Below, in pieces: positions 52,721 to 61,925 of a stretch of DNA of 64,000 nucleotides. This stretch comes from Paracoccaceae bacterium (lineage in GTDB: Bacteria; Pseudomonadota; Alphaproteobacteria; Rhodobacterales; Rhodobacteraceae). Below the pieces are notes generated by a model. The model did not search any database, was not told where the DNA came from, and saw nothing but the letters and a program-made list of their open reading frames with translations. Within the stretch, counting starts at the first letter, position 1. Every line of letters starts with the position of its first letter. A program made the translations under genes and the position numbers. The DNA is taken from the NCBI GenBank assembly GCA_024642725.1, contig JAHEAO010000004.1:34513-98512 (forward strand). Direction: 5' to 3'.

Positions 52721-52812
52721 TTTCGTCTCCGAATTGTCGGCGCAAATTATCCGCCCTTACGCCGGGCGCAAGGGGCGTTGCACCGCGCCGGGCCATCGCC
52801 TAAATGAAAGCC

Positions 52813-53334
52813 ATGAGTATTCGACCGATCCTTCTGCATCCCGATCCCCGTCTGAAAAAGGCGGCTGACCCGGTTGACGGCATCACGCCTGAGCTTTTGC
52901 GTCTGGCCGATGACATGCTTGAGACGATGTACGATGCGCCCGGTGTCGGTCTTGCCGCGCCGCAGGTTGGCGTTCTGCAGCGGCTTCTGGTGATGGATTG
53001 CGTCAAGGAAGAAGGTGCGCCGCCGCGCCCGATGGTTCTGTTCAATCCCGAAATCACATGGCTGTCCGAAGAGACCAACGTCTATGAAGAAGGCTGCCTG
53101 TCGATCCCCGAGAACTATGCGGATGTCGAACGTCCTGCCGAAGTCCGGGTGACATGGCTGGACCGCGACGGCAAGATCCGGGAAGAGCAGTTCGACGGGC
53201 TTTGGGCAACTTGCGTTCAACATGAGATCGACCATCTGAACGGCAAGCTGTTCATCGATTACCTGAAGCCTCTGAAGCGGCAGATGATCACCCGGAAGAT
53301 GCAGAAGATGAAGCGCGAGATGGCGCGGGCGTGA
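52813..53334 (+). CDS. def: Peptide deformylase
   Basis: A 173-residue metalloenzyme with all three catalytic motifs: GVGLAAPQVG, EEGCLSIPE with the metal-ligand Cys, and QHEIDHLNGKLFIDYL with the HExxH zinc/iron site. It removes the N-formyl group from nascent proteins. An ATG nine bases upstream (52804) is the alternative start. The stop overlaps the GTG of a second deformylase-like gene (GTGA), and fmt follows, so the formylation and deformylation genes form one operon. Confidence 0.95.
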   Translation: MSIRPILLHPDPRLKKAADPVDGITPELLRLADDMLETMYDAPGVGLAAPQVGVLQRLLVMDCVKEEGAPPRPMVLFNPEITWLSEETNVYEEGCLSIPENYADVERPAEVRVTWLDRDGKIREEQFDGLWATCVQHEIDHLNGKLFIDYLKPLKRQMITRKMQKMKREMARA

Positions 53335-53831
53335 AACGCGCAATCCTGCCATGGCCGGATCGAAGGCTGCAAAGCATCGCGGCACCGGTGGCTGAAATCA
53401 CCGACGAAACCCGCGCGATCTGGGCCGACATGATCGAGGTGATGGAGGCGATGCCGGGTGTCGGACTGGCTGCGGTTCAGCTTGGCGTGATGCAGCGCCT
53501 TGCGGTCGTCGATGCGTCGGAGGCGCGAGGGCAGGCGGTGCGCATGGCCAATCCAGAGGTCCTGCATGCGTCAGCCAAGCTGCGCGCGCATGAAGAAGCC
53601 AGCCCGAACCTTCCCGGCGTTTCTGCCACGATCGAACGTCCGCGGGCGGTGACGGTCAGGTTTCTGAACGAGGCGGGCGAAATGGAAGACCGTGATTTCG
53701 TCGGTCTTTGGGCCACGTCGGTGCAGCACCAGATAGATCATCTGAACGGCCGGATGTATTTTGATCGTCTTTCGCCAATGAAACGGCAGATGCTGCTTAA
53801 GCGGGCTGCGAAACTGGGGAAGCGGGCATGA
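53331..53831 (+). CDS. Catalytically degenerate peptide-deformylase paralogue
   Basis: A 166-residue Def-fold protein next to an intact def. Motif 1 is kept as [10 protein letters not shown], but motif 2 is EEASPNLPG, lacking the metal-ligand Cys of EGCLS, and motif 3 is QHQIDHLNG, with Gln in place of the catalytic Glu of HExxH. It should not deformylate. The frame is intact and coupled by GTGA and ATGA overlaps to both neighbours, which argues for a selected function, for instance a regulatory or ribosome-binding partner of Def or Fmt (inference). Confidence 0.9.
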   Translation: MKRAILPWPDRRLQSIAAPVAEITDETRAIWADMIEVMEAMPGVGLAAVQLGVMQRLAVVDASEARGQAVRMANPEVLHASAKLRAHEEASPNLPGVSATIERPRAVTVRFLNEAGEMEDRDFVGLWATSVQHQIDHLNGRMYFDRLSPMKRQMLLKRAAKLGKRA

Positions 53832-54739
53832 GAGTTGTCTTTATGGGCACTCCGGATTTTTCGGTTCCTGTGCTTGATGCACTGGCAGAGGCGGGCCACG
53901 AAATCGTTGCCGTTTATTGCCAGCCACCCCGCCCCGCCGGGCGCGGCAAGAAGGATCGCCCAAGCCCTGTTCAGGCGCGCGCCGAAACATTGGGGATGAT
54001 GGTCCGGCATCCGGTCACGCTGCGCAGCGAAGAAGCGTGGCAGGATTTCGCCGCGCTGAACGCCGATGTTGCCGTTGTTGTCGCCTATGGGCTGATATTG
54101 CCGCAAGCGATACTCGATGCGCCCCGGCACGGGTGCCTGAACATCCATGCGTCGCTGTTGCCGCGCTGGCGCGGGGCGGCACCCATTCACCGGGCGATCA
54201 TGGCGGGCGATGACAAGACCGGCGTCTGCATCATGCAGATGGAGGCAGGGCTTGATACCGGTCCGGTTCTTCTGCGGGCCGAAACGCCGATCGGGGCCGA
54301 GGAAACCACAGCCGAATTGCATGACCGGCTTGCGGCTATGGGAGCAGAGAAGATCGTGCAAGCACTGGCGCAGCTGCCGGTGCTTCGCCCAGAGCCGCAG
54401 CCGGAGGCCGGCGTGACCTATGCGGCCAAGATCGACAAGGCCGAAGCGCGGATCGACTGGCGGCGTCCTGCCGAAGAGGTCGACCGGCTGATCCGCGGGC
54501 TTTCGCCCTTTCCCGGTGCCTGGACTGAGATGCGGGGCGAGCGGGTCAAGCTGCTTGCCTCACGCCTGTGGGACGGACAGGGTCGGCCGGGCGAGGTTCT
54601 GGACGAGGAAATGACAATTGCCTGCGGTCAGGGCGCGGTTCGGCTTGTGCGCCTGCAACGGGCCGGGCGCAGCGTTCAGGACGTCAGCGAGTTCATGCGC
54701 GGCTGGCCCGTTCCGGCCGGCGAGATACTGGGGGGCTGA
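53828..54739 (+). CDS. fmt: Methionyl-tRNA formyltransferase
   Basis: A 303-residue enzyme: [20 protein letters not shown], the 10-formyltetrahydrofolate/catalytic motif [20 protein letters not shown], the [18 protein letters not shown] segment and a C-terminal Fmt_C domain with [18 protein letters not shown]. It formylates initiator Met-tRNA. The start overlaps the def paralogue stop (ATGA). Confidence 0.96.
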   Translation: MRVVFMGTPDFSVPVLDALAEAGHEIVAVYCQPPRPAGRGKKDRPSPVQARAETLGMMVRHPVTLRSEEAWQDFAALNADVAVVVAYGLILPQAILDAPRHGCLNIHASLLPRWRGAAPIHRAIMAGDDKTGVCIMQMEAGLDTGPVLLRAETPIGAEETTAELHDRLAAMGAEKIVQALAQLPVLRPEPQPEAGVTYAAKIDKAEARIDWRRPAEEVDRLIRGLSPFPGAWTEMRGERVKLLASRLWDGQGRPGEVLDEEMTIACGQGAVRLVRLQRAGRSVQDVSEFMRGWPVPAGEILGG

Positions 54740-54743
54740 GGCG

Positions 54744-54986
54744 ATGTTCATGGCGCTGTTTGGGACTGTCGTGATCTCTGGGATTGTCGGCTACGCTGCG
54801 GAAAGAACCGGGTTCACGCGAAACGGCATCATCCCCTCGATCATCATTTGCATCGGCGGCGCGTTCCTGTTCTTCTTCATTCGTCTTATGTTTGGTGTCA
54901 GCTTTGGCAGCCACGGCCTGAATGCGATCATCTCGTCAATCGGCGCATTGATCATCGTGCCAACCCACTTTCGCGGCCGGAAATAG
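54744..54986 (+). CDS. Small two- to three-helix membrane protein
   Basis: An 80-residue protein beginning MFMALFGTVVISGIVGYAAE, four bases after fmt. Hydrophobic segments at about 1-18, 30-50 and 60-72 (IIPSIIICIGGAFLFFFIRL, then LNAIISSIGALIIVPTHF) resemble transglycosylase-associated/GlsB-like proteins such as its downstream neighbour, though less clearly. A role in envelope stress is only suggested by similarity of layout. Confidence 0.7.
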   Translation: MFMALFGTVVISGIVGYAAERTGFTRNGIIPSIIICIGGAFLFFFIRLMFGVSFGSHGLNAIISSIGALIIVPTHFRGRK

Positions 54987-54996
54987 GAGACTTGCC

Positions 54997-55236
54997 ATGC
55001 CCGTTCTTGCCCTTGTTATAATTGGTGCCGCCGCTGGCTTTTTCGCGACGCGCCTCATGAAGCTCGATGCCGATCTGCCAACCACTGTTGCGATCGGCAT
55101 TTTCGGAGCGTTGATCGGCGGGCTGGTCCTGCGGGTGCTTTTGACCATAACGGGCTATGCCGCCGGTTTTGTCGGCGCTGTTCTTGGGGCGATGTTGCTG
55201 ATCTGGCTTTGGCGGACCTACGGGCCCAAGCGCTAG
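54997..55236 (+). CDS. GlsB/YeaQ/YmgE family small membrane protein
   Basis: A 79-residue, three-helix protein: MPVLALVIIGAAAGFFATRL, VAIGIFGALIGGLVLRVLL and GFVGAVLGAMLLIWLW with the Gly-rich spacing of the transglycosylase-associated (GlsB/YeaQ) family. These proteins accompany general stress responses; the mechanism is unknown. It probably shares the fmt operon. Its 3' end overlaps the convergent TRIC-type gene by four bases. Confidence 0.8.
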   Translation: MPVLALVIIGAAAGFFATRLMKLDADLPTTVAIGIFGALIGGLVLRVLLTITGYAAGFVGAVLGAMLLIWLWRTYGPKR

Positions 55237-55853
55237 GAGCGCGGCGGTCTGGATTTGTAGACCGGCAATTTCCAGCCGAAAAGCAGGCTTCCGGCACGAA
55301 GCGTCAGGGTGACGCCGGCGCAGATCAGCAGCGCAAGTTCTGTCGGGAGCGCAAGGTTGGCGACCAGGGCCGCGCCTGCGCCGACGAAAGCGGCGGTCAC
55401 GTAGAGTTCACCCTGTTTCAGGACCAGAGGCAATTCATTGCAGACAACGTCGCGCAGCAGTCCGCCGAAGCACCCGGTGGCGACGCCCATCAGCATCACG
55501 ATGCCCCAGTGGTGATCAAGTGCAAGCGCCGCAGCGACGCCGGCGGGAACCGCAACCGCGAGCGCGCAGGCATCCAGCCAGGTAAGGACTCTCAGCCGGC
55601 TCTCCATCAGATGGGCGGTGAAAAAGACGAACACCGACGCGGCAATCGCGACAAGGATATAGGCTGGCGAGGCCACCCAGAAGATCGGATTGCGGTCGAG
55701 CAGCACATCCCGCACCGTTCCGCCGCCGACGGCGGTCAGGCTTGCGACAAAGGCGAATCCCACGACATCGAGTTGTGCGCGGCTGGCGACAAGCGCGCCG
55801 GTTAGCGCAAAGATGAACACCGACGCGTAGTCCAGAAACGAAAGCATGGTCAT
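55233..55853 (-). CDS. TRIC-type trimeric cation channel family protein (UPF0126/YicG-like)
   Basis: A 206-residue membrane protein with about seven helices and two repeats. Both hallmark loops are present: AVGGGTVRDVLLDRNPIFWV and GCFGGLLRDVVCNELPLVL. Bacterial TRIC homologues form trimeric K+-permeable channels; earlier annotation called them glycine-uptake-like YicG proteins. The gene is monocistronic and convergent with the GlsB-like gene. Confidence 0.9.
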   Translation of the reverse strand: MTMLSFLDYASVFIFALTGALVASRAQLDVVGFAFVASLTAVGGGTVRDVLLDRNPIFWVASPAYILVAIAASVFVFFTAHLMESRLRVLTWLDACALAVAVPAGVAAALALDHHWGIVMLMGVATGCFGGLLRDVVCNELPLVLKQGELYVTAAFVGAGAALVANLALPTELALLICAGVTLTLRAGSLLFGWKLPVYKSRPPRS

Positions 55854-55932
55854 GCCGGGTGCCCTCTGGTTCGTCCGCTTTCAGACAGCCGCCTGCACAG
55901 GCGGGCCGCAAGAGGAAGGCCGAGCGGCGCGT

Positions 55933-56400
55933 TCACGCTGTCTGCTTCTTCGGTTTGAAAGGTTCCATGCCCTTGCGCGCCAATTCGTCTGCACGCTCGT
56001 TTTCCGGATGCCCGGCGTGGCCCTTGATCCATTCCCAATTGACCTGATGCCTGTGGGTCGCTTCTTCGAGACGTTGCCAGAGATCGACATTCTTAACGGG
56101 TTTCTTGTTCGACGTGCGCCAGCCGTTTCGTTTCCAGCCATGTATCCACGTCGTCACACCGTTCTTCACATAGGCGCTGTCCGTCACGACGGTCAGGTCT
56201 GACGGTTTTTGCAGGGCTTCCAGCGCGTTGATGGCAGCCAGAAGTTCCATGCGATTGTTGGTCGTTTCAGACTCGCCGCCGAAAAGGTCGCGCTCTTTGA
56301 GAATGCGATCACCGTCGCGCGCGATGAGGAGCACGCCCCAGCCGCCCGGCCCGGGATTGCCCGAGCATGCTCCATCCGTATAGGCGAATAACTCAGGCAC
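55933..56400 (-). CDS. rnhA: Ribonuclease HI
   Basis: A 155-residue RNase H1. Catalytic residues sit in [19 protein letters not shown] (Asp), [13 protein letters not shown] (Glu) and [11 protein letters not shown] (Asp), followed by [19 protein letters not shown] with the final His/Asp pair. It degrades RNA in RNA-DNA hybrids. It overlaps the upstream methyltransferase gene by eight bases, placing it last in ispH-methyltransferase-rnhA. Confidence 0.96.
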   Translation of the reverse strand: MPELFAYTDGACSGNPGPGGWGVLLIARDGDRILKERDLFGGESETTNNRMELLAAINALEALQKPSDLTVVTDSAYVKNGVTTWIHGWKRNGWRTSNKKPVKNVDLWQRLEEATHRHQVNWEWIKGHAGHPENERADELARKGMEPFKPKKQTA

Positions 56401-56980
56401 GAGCGATCATGGTGACATAGGGTTCCAGAACGCCGGCCATTCCTTTGGAACTGCCTTGGCTGGTGTCCAATATCGCAAAGCCGGCAGCTTGGAGCAGGCC
56501 CTGCAATTCCGGGATCTCATAAAAGGCATAGAACCGATTCAGCCGGTCGCGCTTTTCGCCTTGGCCGACCTTGAGCGAAATGGCGAACAGACCGCCCGGT
56601 TTCAGCGCCCGTTGAATGGCCCTGAGATGCTCGGGAAAGTCGGCCTTGGGCGCGTGGAGCAGCGAAAAGCTGGCCCAGACAGCATCGTATTCACCCACGT
56701 CATCAAGTTCCGAAAAAGCTGCAAGGCGGGTTTTGACGCCGTCAATCGTGGCGGCTTGGCGGATCATTTCGGGGCTGGCGTCCATCGCCGTAACAGTCAG
56801 CCCTGCGCGGGACATCAAGCGGGAGTCCTGACCCGGGCCACAGCCAAGGTCCAGCACATGGGCCCCGGGGGAAAGTCGGGCAATGAACGACCGGAGCTGC
56901 GCGTTGTCGAAGCCTTCGGCAACTTTCTTGTAGGCCTCGGTCTGCTGATCGTAGAAGCTGATCGTGTCTCGGTCCGTCAT
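56393..56980 (-). CDS. Class I SAM-dependent methyltransferase
   Basis: A 195-residue Rossmann methyltransferase with motif [29 protein letters not shown] (motif II), [17 protein letters not shown] and [18 protein letters not shown]. The [17 protein letters not shown] start resembles UbiE/Coq5-like and other small-molecule methyltransferases; the substrate is unknown. It overlaps ispH by an ATGA and rnhA by eight bases. Confidence 0.85.
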   Translation of the reverse strand: MTDRDTISFYDQQTEAYKKVAEGFDNAQLRSFIARLSPGAHVLDLGCGPGQDSRLMSRAGLTVTAMDASPEMIRQAATIDGVKTRLAAFSELDDVGEYDAVWASFSLLHAPKADFPEHLRAIQRALKPGGLFAISLKVGQGEKRDRLNRFYAFYEIPELQGLLQAAGFAILDTSQGSSKGMAGVLEPYVTMIARA

Positions 56981-57924
56981 GCCGGTTCTCTCAGGATGCG
57001 CGGCACTTTGAATTCAACGTCCTCGGTTGCAGTTTCAACGATTTCGACTGTCAGATCATAGCGGCTGCGAAAAGCGTCGATCACTTCGTTGACCAAGACT
57101 TCGGGGGCTGACGCACCAGCGGTGATGCCCACCGAACGGATGCCTTCAATCGCGCGCCAGTCAATGTCGTCGGCCCGCTGAACGAGTTGCGAATAGGCGC
57201 AACCCGCCGCGCGACCGACTTCTACCAGACGCTGCGAGTTGGAAGAGTTCGGGGCCCCGATGACGAGAAGAGCATCGATCTTGGGCGCGATGACCTTGAC
57301 GGCCGCCTGACGATTGGTCGTGGCGTAGCAAATGTCTTCCTTGTGGGGGCCGATGATCGACGGGAAGCGTGACTTAAGCGCCTGAACGATGCCGAACGTG
57401 TCATCGACAGAGAGCGTTGTCTGGGTGATGAAAGCCAATTTGTCCGGGTCTCGAACATCAAGCCGCGCGACATCCTCGACTGTTTCGACCAACAGGACTT
57501 CGCCTTTTGGCAGTTGTCCCATCGTGCCGATCGTCTCGGGATGGCCATCGTGTCCGATCATCACCATTTGCAGCCCGTTCTGGTAATGCCGCTCGGCCTC
57601 GATATGGACCTTGCTGACCAGAGGACAGGTTGCATCGACATAGATCATCTCGCGCCTTTCGGCCTCGGCGGGGACGGCTTTGGGGACCCCGTGTGCCGAG
57701 AATACGACCGGGCGATCATCCGGGCAGTCCGCCAGATGTTCGACAAAGATCGCACCCTTGTCACGCAGGCTGTCGACGACAAATTTGTTGTGCACGATTT
57801 CGTGCCGGACATAGACCGGAGCGCCCCATTTCTGCAGCGCGATCTCGACGATCTTTATCGCGCGGTCGACGCCAGCGCAGAATCCACGCGGTGCAGCGAG
57901 GTATAAGGTCAGCGAGTCGGTCAC
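56977..57924 (-). CDS. ispH: 4-hydroxy-3-methylbut-2-enyl diphosphate reductase
   Basis: A 315-residue [4Fe-4S] enzyme of the MEP isoprenoid pathway. The three cluster cysteines are in [31 protein letters not shown] and [11 protein letters not shown]; other signatures are [41 protein letters not shown] and [13 protein letters not shown]. It makes IPP and DMAPP. It heads the ispH-methyltransferase-rnhA string. Confidence 0.97.
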   Translation of the reverse strand: MTDSLTLYLAAPRGFCAGVDRAIKIVEIALQKWGAPVYVRHEIVHNKFVVDSLRDKGAIFVEHLADCPDDRPVVFSAHGVPKAVPAEAERREMIYVDATCPLVSKVHIEAERHYQNGLQMVMIGHDGHPETIGTMGQLPKGEVLLVETVEDVARLDVRDPDKLAFITQTTLSVDDTFGIVQALKSRFPSIIGPHKEDICYATTNRQAAVKVIAPKIDALLVIGAPNSSNSQRLVEVGRAAGCAYSQLVQRADDIDWRAIEGIRSVGITAGASAPEVLVNEVIDAFRSRYDLTVEIVETATEDVEFKVPRILREPA

Positions 57925-57983
57925 AGTGCAAATCCCAATGCTCTTTGGCAGGGGTAGTGTGCAAGGCGTCCCGCGTCCAGACC

Positions 57984-58018
57984 TTGAAAAAGTAAAACCG
58001 GGGTTGTTGACCCCGGTT
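57984..58018 (-). terminator. Intrinsic terminator downstream of the NYN-domain gene
   Basis: AACCGGGGT (57996-58004) and ACCCCGGTT (58010-58018) form a perfect 9-bp stem with a five-base loop. On the minus strand it is followed by TTTTACTTTTTC, a U-rich tract. It ends transcription of the NYN gene before ispH. Confidence 0.85.
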
Positions 58019-58041
58019 CCGGTCTGCCGATCCGTGTCGGA

Positions 58042-58614
58042 TCAGGTTTCGGCGCTGATCTCGGATTCAGCGAATTCGCGCGGTTCGCGTGGCGGGCGTC
58101 CGATCACATCCTTGAGTTCGTCGAGTTCAATGAAGTTATCCGCCTGCCGCCGCAATTCGTCCGCGATCATGGGCGGTTGCGACCGTATGGTCGAAACGAC
58201 GGAAACGCGAACGCCCTGCCGCTGCAGGCTTTCGACCAAGGGCCGGAAGTCGCCATCACCGGAAAACAGCACAACATGATCAACGTGCGGCGCAAGTTCC
58301 ATGGCATCGACGGTTAGTTCGATGTCCATGTTCCCCTTGACCTTACGCCGACCCTGACTATCGGTATATTCCTTGGCAGGCTTCGTCACCATCGAGAAAC
58401 CGTTATAGTGAAGCCAGTCCACAAGCGGGCGGATCGGGGAGTAGTCATCATTTTCCAGAAGCGCCGTGTAGTAGAATGCGCGCAGGAGTTTTCCACGCCG
58501 CATGAATTCCTGCCGAAGCAATTTGTAGTCAATGTCGAACCCCAGCGCCTTTGCCGCCGCGTATAGATTCGATCCATCGATGAACAGCGCGAGCCGTTCG
58601 TCTCTGTAGAACAT
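58042..58614 (-). CDS. NYN domain (LabA/DUF88-like PIN-fold) putative RNase
   Basis: A 190-residue NYN/LabA-family protein. The conserved acidic residues are in LALFIDGSNLYAAAKALG, KGNMDIELTVDAMELA and HVVLFSGDGDFRPLVESLQR, the four-Asp metal site of the PIN-like fold. Members cleave RNA; targets are unknown. The ATG follows an AAAGGA ribosome-binding site. It is monocistronic, divergent from folK, and ends at a clear terminator. A 9-bp tandem TGTGAGTGG repeat lies in the shared promoter region. Confidence 0.9.
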   Translation of the reverse strand: MFYRDERLALFIDGSNLYAAAKALGFDIDYKLLRQEFMRRGKLLRAFYYTALLENDDYSPIRPLVDWLHYNGFSMVTKPAKEYTDSQGRRKVKGNMDIELTVDAMELAPHVDHVVLFSGDGDFRPLVESLQRQGVRVSVVSTIRSQPPMIADELRRQADNFIELDELKDVIGRPPREPREFAESEISAET

Positions 58615-58712
58615 AATAAAATCCTTTCAAATGCAGTCCCGCCGGTCGGTATTGTGAGTGGTGTGAGTGGTAGAAGCCGACGAAACTTGTCGTAAAATAG
58701 GGATATTGAACC

Positions 58713-59300
58713 TTGCCGCAATACAATGATTGTCACGAAACAGATACACAGTCACTGATTGCGTTTGGATCCAACCTCAGTTCCGCGGCCGGCGACCCGG
58801 CCGAAACGATCAGGACTGCCATGGCCGCGTTGGGCGATCTGGGCATAAAAACGATATCTGTCAGTCGCTTGTACCGAACACCGTGCTTCCCCGCAGGGAC
58901 AGGTCCCGACTTTGTTAACGCAGCGGCAAGCGTCGTCTGCGATTTCCCGCCGACGGAACTGTTGACGTTACTGCATCTTGTCGAGGCACGGCTTGGCAGA
59001 GAGCGGAACCAGCGGTGGAGCGCGCGCACCATCGACATTGATCTTCTTGCAGTCGGTGATCTGGTGCTGCCTGACGCAGAAACCTATCGCCACTGGCATG
59101 ATCTGCCGCCAGAGCTGCAGTCAGAGATCGCGCCTGATCAATTGATCTTGCCGCATCCGCGCATGGACCAGCGCGCGTTCGTACTGATTCCCCTTGAAGA
59201 TGTTGCACCCGACTGGCTGCATCCTATTGTTGGGCTGACAGTGGCTGAAATGGTTCGGATGCTGCCCGAAATCGACCGGGCGGCAGTCAAACCACTGTGA
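58713..59300 (+). CDS. folK: 2-amino-4-hydroxy-6-hydroxymethyldihydropteridine pyrophosphokinase
   Basis: A 195-residue HPPK. It contains LIAFGSNLSSAAGDPAETIR, YRTPCFPAGTGPDFVNAAAS, the signature RWSARTIDIDLLAVGD and LPHPRMDQRAFVLIPLEDV. It transfers pyrophosphate from ATP to hydroxymethyldihydropterin in folate synthesis. The start is a TTG at 58713; no ATG fits before the conserved N-terminus. It is separated from rpoZ by a likely promoter. Confidence 0.95.
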   Translation: MPQYNDCHETDTQSLIAFGSNLSSAAGDPAETIRTAMAALGDLGIKTISVSRLYRTPCFPAGTGPDFVNAAASVVCDFPPTELLTLLHLVEARLGRERNQRWSARTIDIDLLAVGDLVLPDAETYRHWHDLPPELQSEIAPDQLILPHPRMDQRAFVLIPLEDVAPDWLHPIVGLTVAEMVRMLPEIDRAAVKPL

Positions 59301-59328
59301 AACTGGCCGGAAAGGTGTGATTCGGCGC

Positions 59329-59357
59329 TTGTCAATAATCCCTCGACCGCCTAAATA
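59329..59357 (+). promoter_or_regulatory. Probable sigma-70-type promoter of rpoZ
   Basis: TTGTCA (59329-59334) and TAAATA (59352-59357) are separated by 17 bases and lie 41 bases before the rpoZ start, a good match to a housekeeping -35/-10 pair. Likely to drive rpoZ and the following rsh-pdxJ genes. Prediction by inspection. Confidence 0.45.
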
Positions 59358-59397
59358 GACGCTTCCACACCCTCCCTTGCAAGGATTGGAGAGCCCA

Positions 59398-59751
59398 ATG
59401 GCCCGCGTGACGGTCGAAGATTGCGTTGATAAAGTTCCGAACCGGTTCGAGCTGGTGATGCTTGCCGCCCATCGTGCGCGCGAGATCGCATCGGGTGCCT
59501 CGATCACCGTTGATCGCGACAATGACAAGAACCCGGTCGTGAGCCTGCGCGAAATCGCCGAGGAGACTCAGGGGGCGGACGACCTGCGAGAGCGGATGAT
59601 CGAAAGCCATCAGACCCAGATCGAGGTGGATGAGCCCGAAGACGATGCCATGGCCCTGTTGATGGGTGCGGAAGTCGACAAGCCCGCACGCGACGACATG
59701 TCGGAAGAAAACCTGTTGCGCGCGCTCATGGAAGCGCAGGGACAACAGTAA
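59398..59751 (+). CDS. rpoZ: RNA polymerase omega subunit
   Basis: A 117-residue omega subunit. It begins [20 protein letters not shown], then [20 protein letters not shown] and [14 protein letters not shown], the conserved fold that wraps the beta' subunit. The acidic C-terminal extension is usual for alphaproteobacteria. It precedes the rsh gene by 33 bases, the classic rpoZ-spoT arrangement. Confidence 0.97.
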   Translation: MARVTVEDCVDKVPNRFELVMLAAHRAREIASGASITVDRDNDKNPVVSLREIAEETQGADDLRERMIESHQTQIEVDEPEDDAMALLMGAEVDKPARDDMSEENLLRALMEAQGQQ

Positions 59752-59784
59752 GGGGCGCTGACGCGCCAAAAGGGTGCGGACCGG

Positions 59785-61902
59785 ATGATCGACGTCGAAG
59801 ACCTGATCGAACTGGTCCGCAACTACAACCCACGGACGAATGCCGACCAGATCCGTAAGGCCTATGCCTACGGGCTCAAGATGCATGAAGGTCAGTACAG
59901 ACGTTCAGGCGAGGCCTATTTCTGTCATCCCGTCGAGGTCGCCGCGATCCTGACGGAACAGCAGTTGGATGATGCGACGATCATCACCGCGCTGCTCCAT
60001 GACACGATCGAAGACACCAAATCGACCTATGGCGAGATTTCCGACCTTTTCGGCACGGAGATTGCCGAGCTGGTCGATGGGGTCACGAAGCTGACCAATC
60101 TGCAGCTGTCGTCGACCGAGACCAAGCAGGCCGAGAATTTCCGCAAGCTCTTCATGGCGATGTCGAAGGACCTGCGCGTCATCCTCGTGAAACTTGCCGA
60201 CCGTCTCCACAACATGCGTACGATCAAGTCGCTGCCCGAAGAAAAGCAGGCCCAGAAAGCCCGTGAGACGATGGATATCTTCGCTCCGCTTGCCGGGCGC
60301 ATGGGTATGCAGTGGATGCGCGAGGAGCTGGAAGATCTCGCGTTTCGGGTTTTGAACTCTGAGGCGCGGAACTCGATCATTCGTCGTTTCATCACGTTGC
60401 AGCGCGAAACGGGCGATGTGGTTCACAAGATCACGAATGACATCCGGTACGAGCTTGAGAAGGAACAGATCGAGGCGGATGTCTTTGGCCGTGCCAAGAA
60501 GCCCTATTCGATCTGGCGCAAGATGGAAGAGAAGGGGCAGGGGTTCTCTCGCCTGTCCGACATCTATGGCTTTCGGATCATCACCGGATCCGAGGCCGAT
60601 TGCTACCGTGTTCTGGGAGCGATTCACCGCCGCTGGCGGGCTGTGCCGGGGCGGTTCAAGGACTACATCAGCCAACCCAAATCGAACGGCTATCGCAGTA
60701 TCCATACCACTGTGTCAGGGCGTGACGGCAAGCGGGTGGAAGTACAGATTCGCACGCGCCAAATGAACGAGGTGGCCGAGGCGGGCGTGGCGGCCCACTG
60801 GTCGTACAGGGACGGTGTCCGTGTGCAGAACCCCTTTGCCGTTGATCCGGCAAAATGGATCGCCAGCCTGACCGAACGCTTTGAGAATGCCGAGGACCAC
60901 GACGAATTTCTAGAGCATGTGAAGCTTGAGATGTATTCGGATCAGGTCTTCTGCTTTACACCCAAAGGCGATGTGATCAAGTTGCCGCGCGGAGCGACCC
61001 CTCTGGACTACGCATATTCGATCCACACCCGGATTGGCGACAGCTGCGTCGGGGCCAAGGTCGATGGCATACGTGTGCCGCTTTGGACCCGGCTCAAGAA
61101 TGGCCAGTCGGTCGAGATCATCACGGCCGAGGGCCAGCGCCCCCAATCCAGCTGGATCGATATTGCCGTAACCGGGCGGGCCAAGGCCGCGATCAGGCGG
61201 TCGCTGCGCGAGGAGGACCGCGAGCGGTTCATAAAGCTCGGCAAGGAACTGGCGCGGGTGGCTTTCGACCATATCGGGAAGCGGGCGACGGACAAAGCTT
61301 TGACTACTGCCGCCAAACAACTGAGCTTGCCCGATAGTGCGGAACTTCTGGCCCGCCTTGGCTCAGCGGAACTGTCAGCGCGCGAGGTTGTACGAACGCT
61401 CTATCCTGAGCTCGCTACGGGTGGGGAAGAGATTGATATCAAACGAGCTGTTGTCGGCCTGACCCCAGACCAGACTTTCAAACGGGCCGCCTGCTGCCAG
61501 CCGGTCCCCGGTGAACGGATCGTCGGTATCACCTATCGCGGGCAGGGGGTTGTCATTCACGCGATTGATTGCCCGGTACTGGCGGAATTCGAGGAACAGC
61601 CGCAAAGATGGGTGGACCTGCAATGGCACAGTGGCGTCCACCCGCCAGCGCACACCGTCAGCCTTGATCTGACGATTCGTAACGACGCGGGTGTACTGGG
61701 AAGGATTTGCACGCTTATAGGCGAACAAAAGGCGAATATTTCGGATCTTCATTTTCTTGACAGGAAACCGGACTTTTATCGCCTGATTATCGATGTCGAC
61801 TTGCGGGATATTGAGCATCTGCATGCCGTCATGCTGGCGCTTGAGGCTGATAGCGAAGTTGCTTCAATCGCACGGTACCGGGATGAGGATCGCAAACCGT
61901 GA
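59785..61902 (+). CDS. spoT: Bifunctional (p)ppGpp synthetase/hydrolase (RelA/SpoT, Rsh)
   Basis: A 705-residue Rsh. The HD hydrolase domain shows YFCHPVEVAAILTEQQLDD and ALLHDTIEDTKSTYGE; the synthetase domain has RAKKPYSIWRKMEEKGQGFS, DIYGFRIITGSEADCYRVLG and PKSNGYRSIHTTV. A TGS domain (VFCFTPKGDVIKLPRGATPL) and a C-terminal ACT domain (HTVSLDLTIRNDAGVLGRIC) complete it. It sets (p)ppGpp levels in the stringent response. No second Rsh is in the window. Confidence 0.96.
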   Translation: MIDVEDLIELVRNYNPRTNADQIRKAYAYGLKMHEGQYRRSGEAYFCHPVEVAAILTEQQLDDATIITALLHDTIEDTKSTYGEISDLFGTEIAELVDGVTKLTNLQLSSTETKQAENFRKLFMAMSKDLRVILVKLADRLHNMRTIKSLPEEKQAQKARETMDIFAPLAGRMGMQWMREELEDLAFRVLNSEARNSIIRRFITLQRETGDVVHKITNDIRYELEKEQIEADVFGRAKKPYSIWRKMEEKGQGFSRLSDIYGFRIITGSEADCYRVLGAIHRRWRAVPGRFKDYISQPKSNGYRSIHTTVSGRDGKRVEVQIRTRQMNEVAEAGVAAHWSYRDGVRVQNPFAVDPAKWIASLTERFENAEDHDEFLEHVKLEMYSDQVFCFTPKGDVIKLPRGATPLDYAYSIHTRIGDSCVGAKVDGIRVPLWTRLKNGQSVEIITAEGQRPQSSWIDIAVTGRAKAAIRRSLREEDRERFIKLGKELARVAFDHIGKRATDKALTTAAKQLSLPDSAELLARLGSAELSAREVVRTLYPELATGGEEIDIKRAVVGLTPDQTFKRAACCQPVPGERIVGITYRGQGVVIHAIDCPVLAEFEEQPQRWVDLQWHSGVHPPAHTVSLDLTIRNDAGVLGRICTLIGEQKANISDLHFLDRKPDFYRLIIDVDLRDIEHLHAVMLALEADSEVASIARYRDEDRKP

Positions 61903-61925
61903 GGTCGCAACGGAGTTGAAGACGG

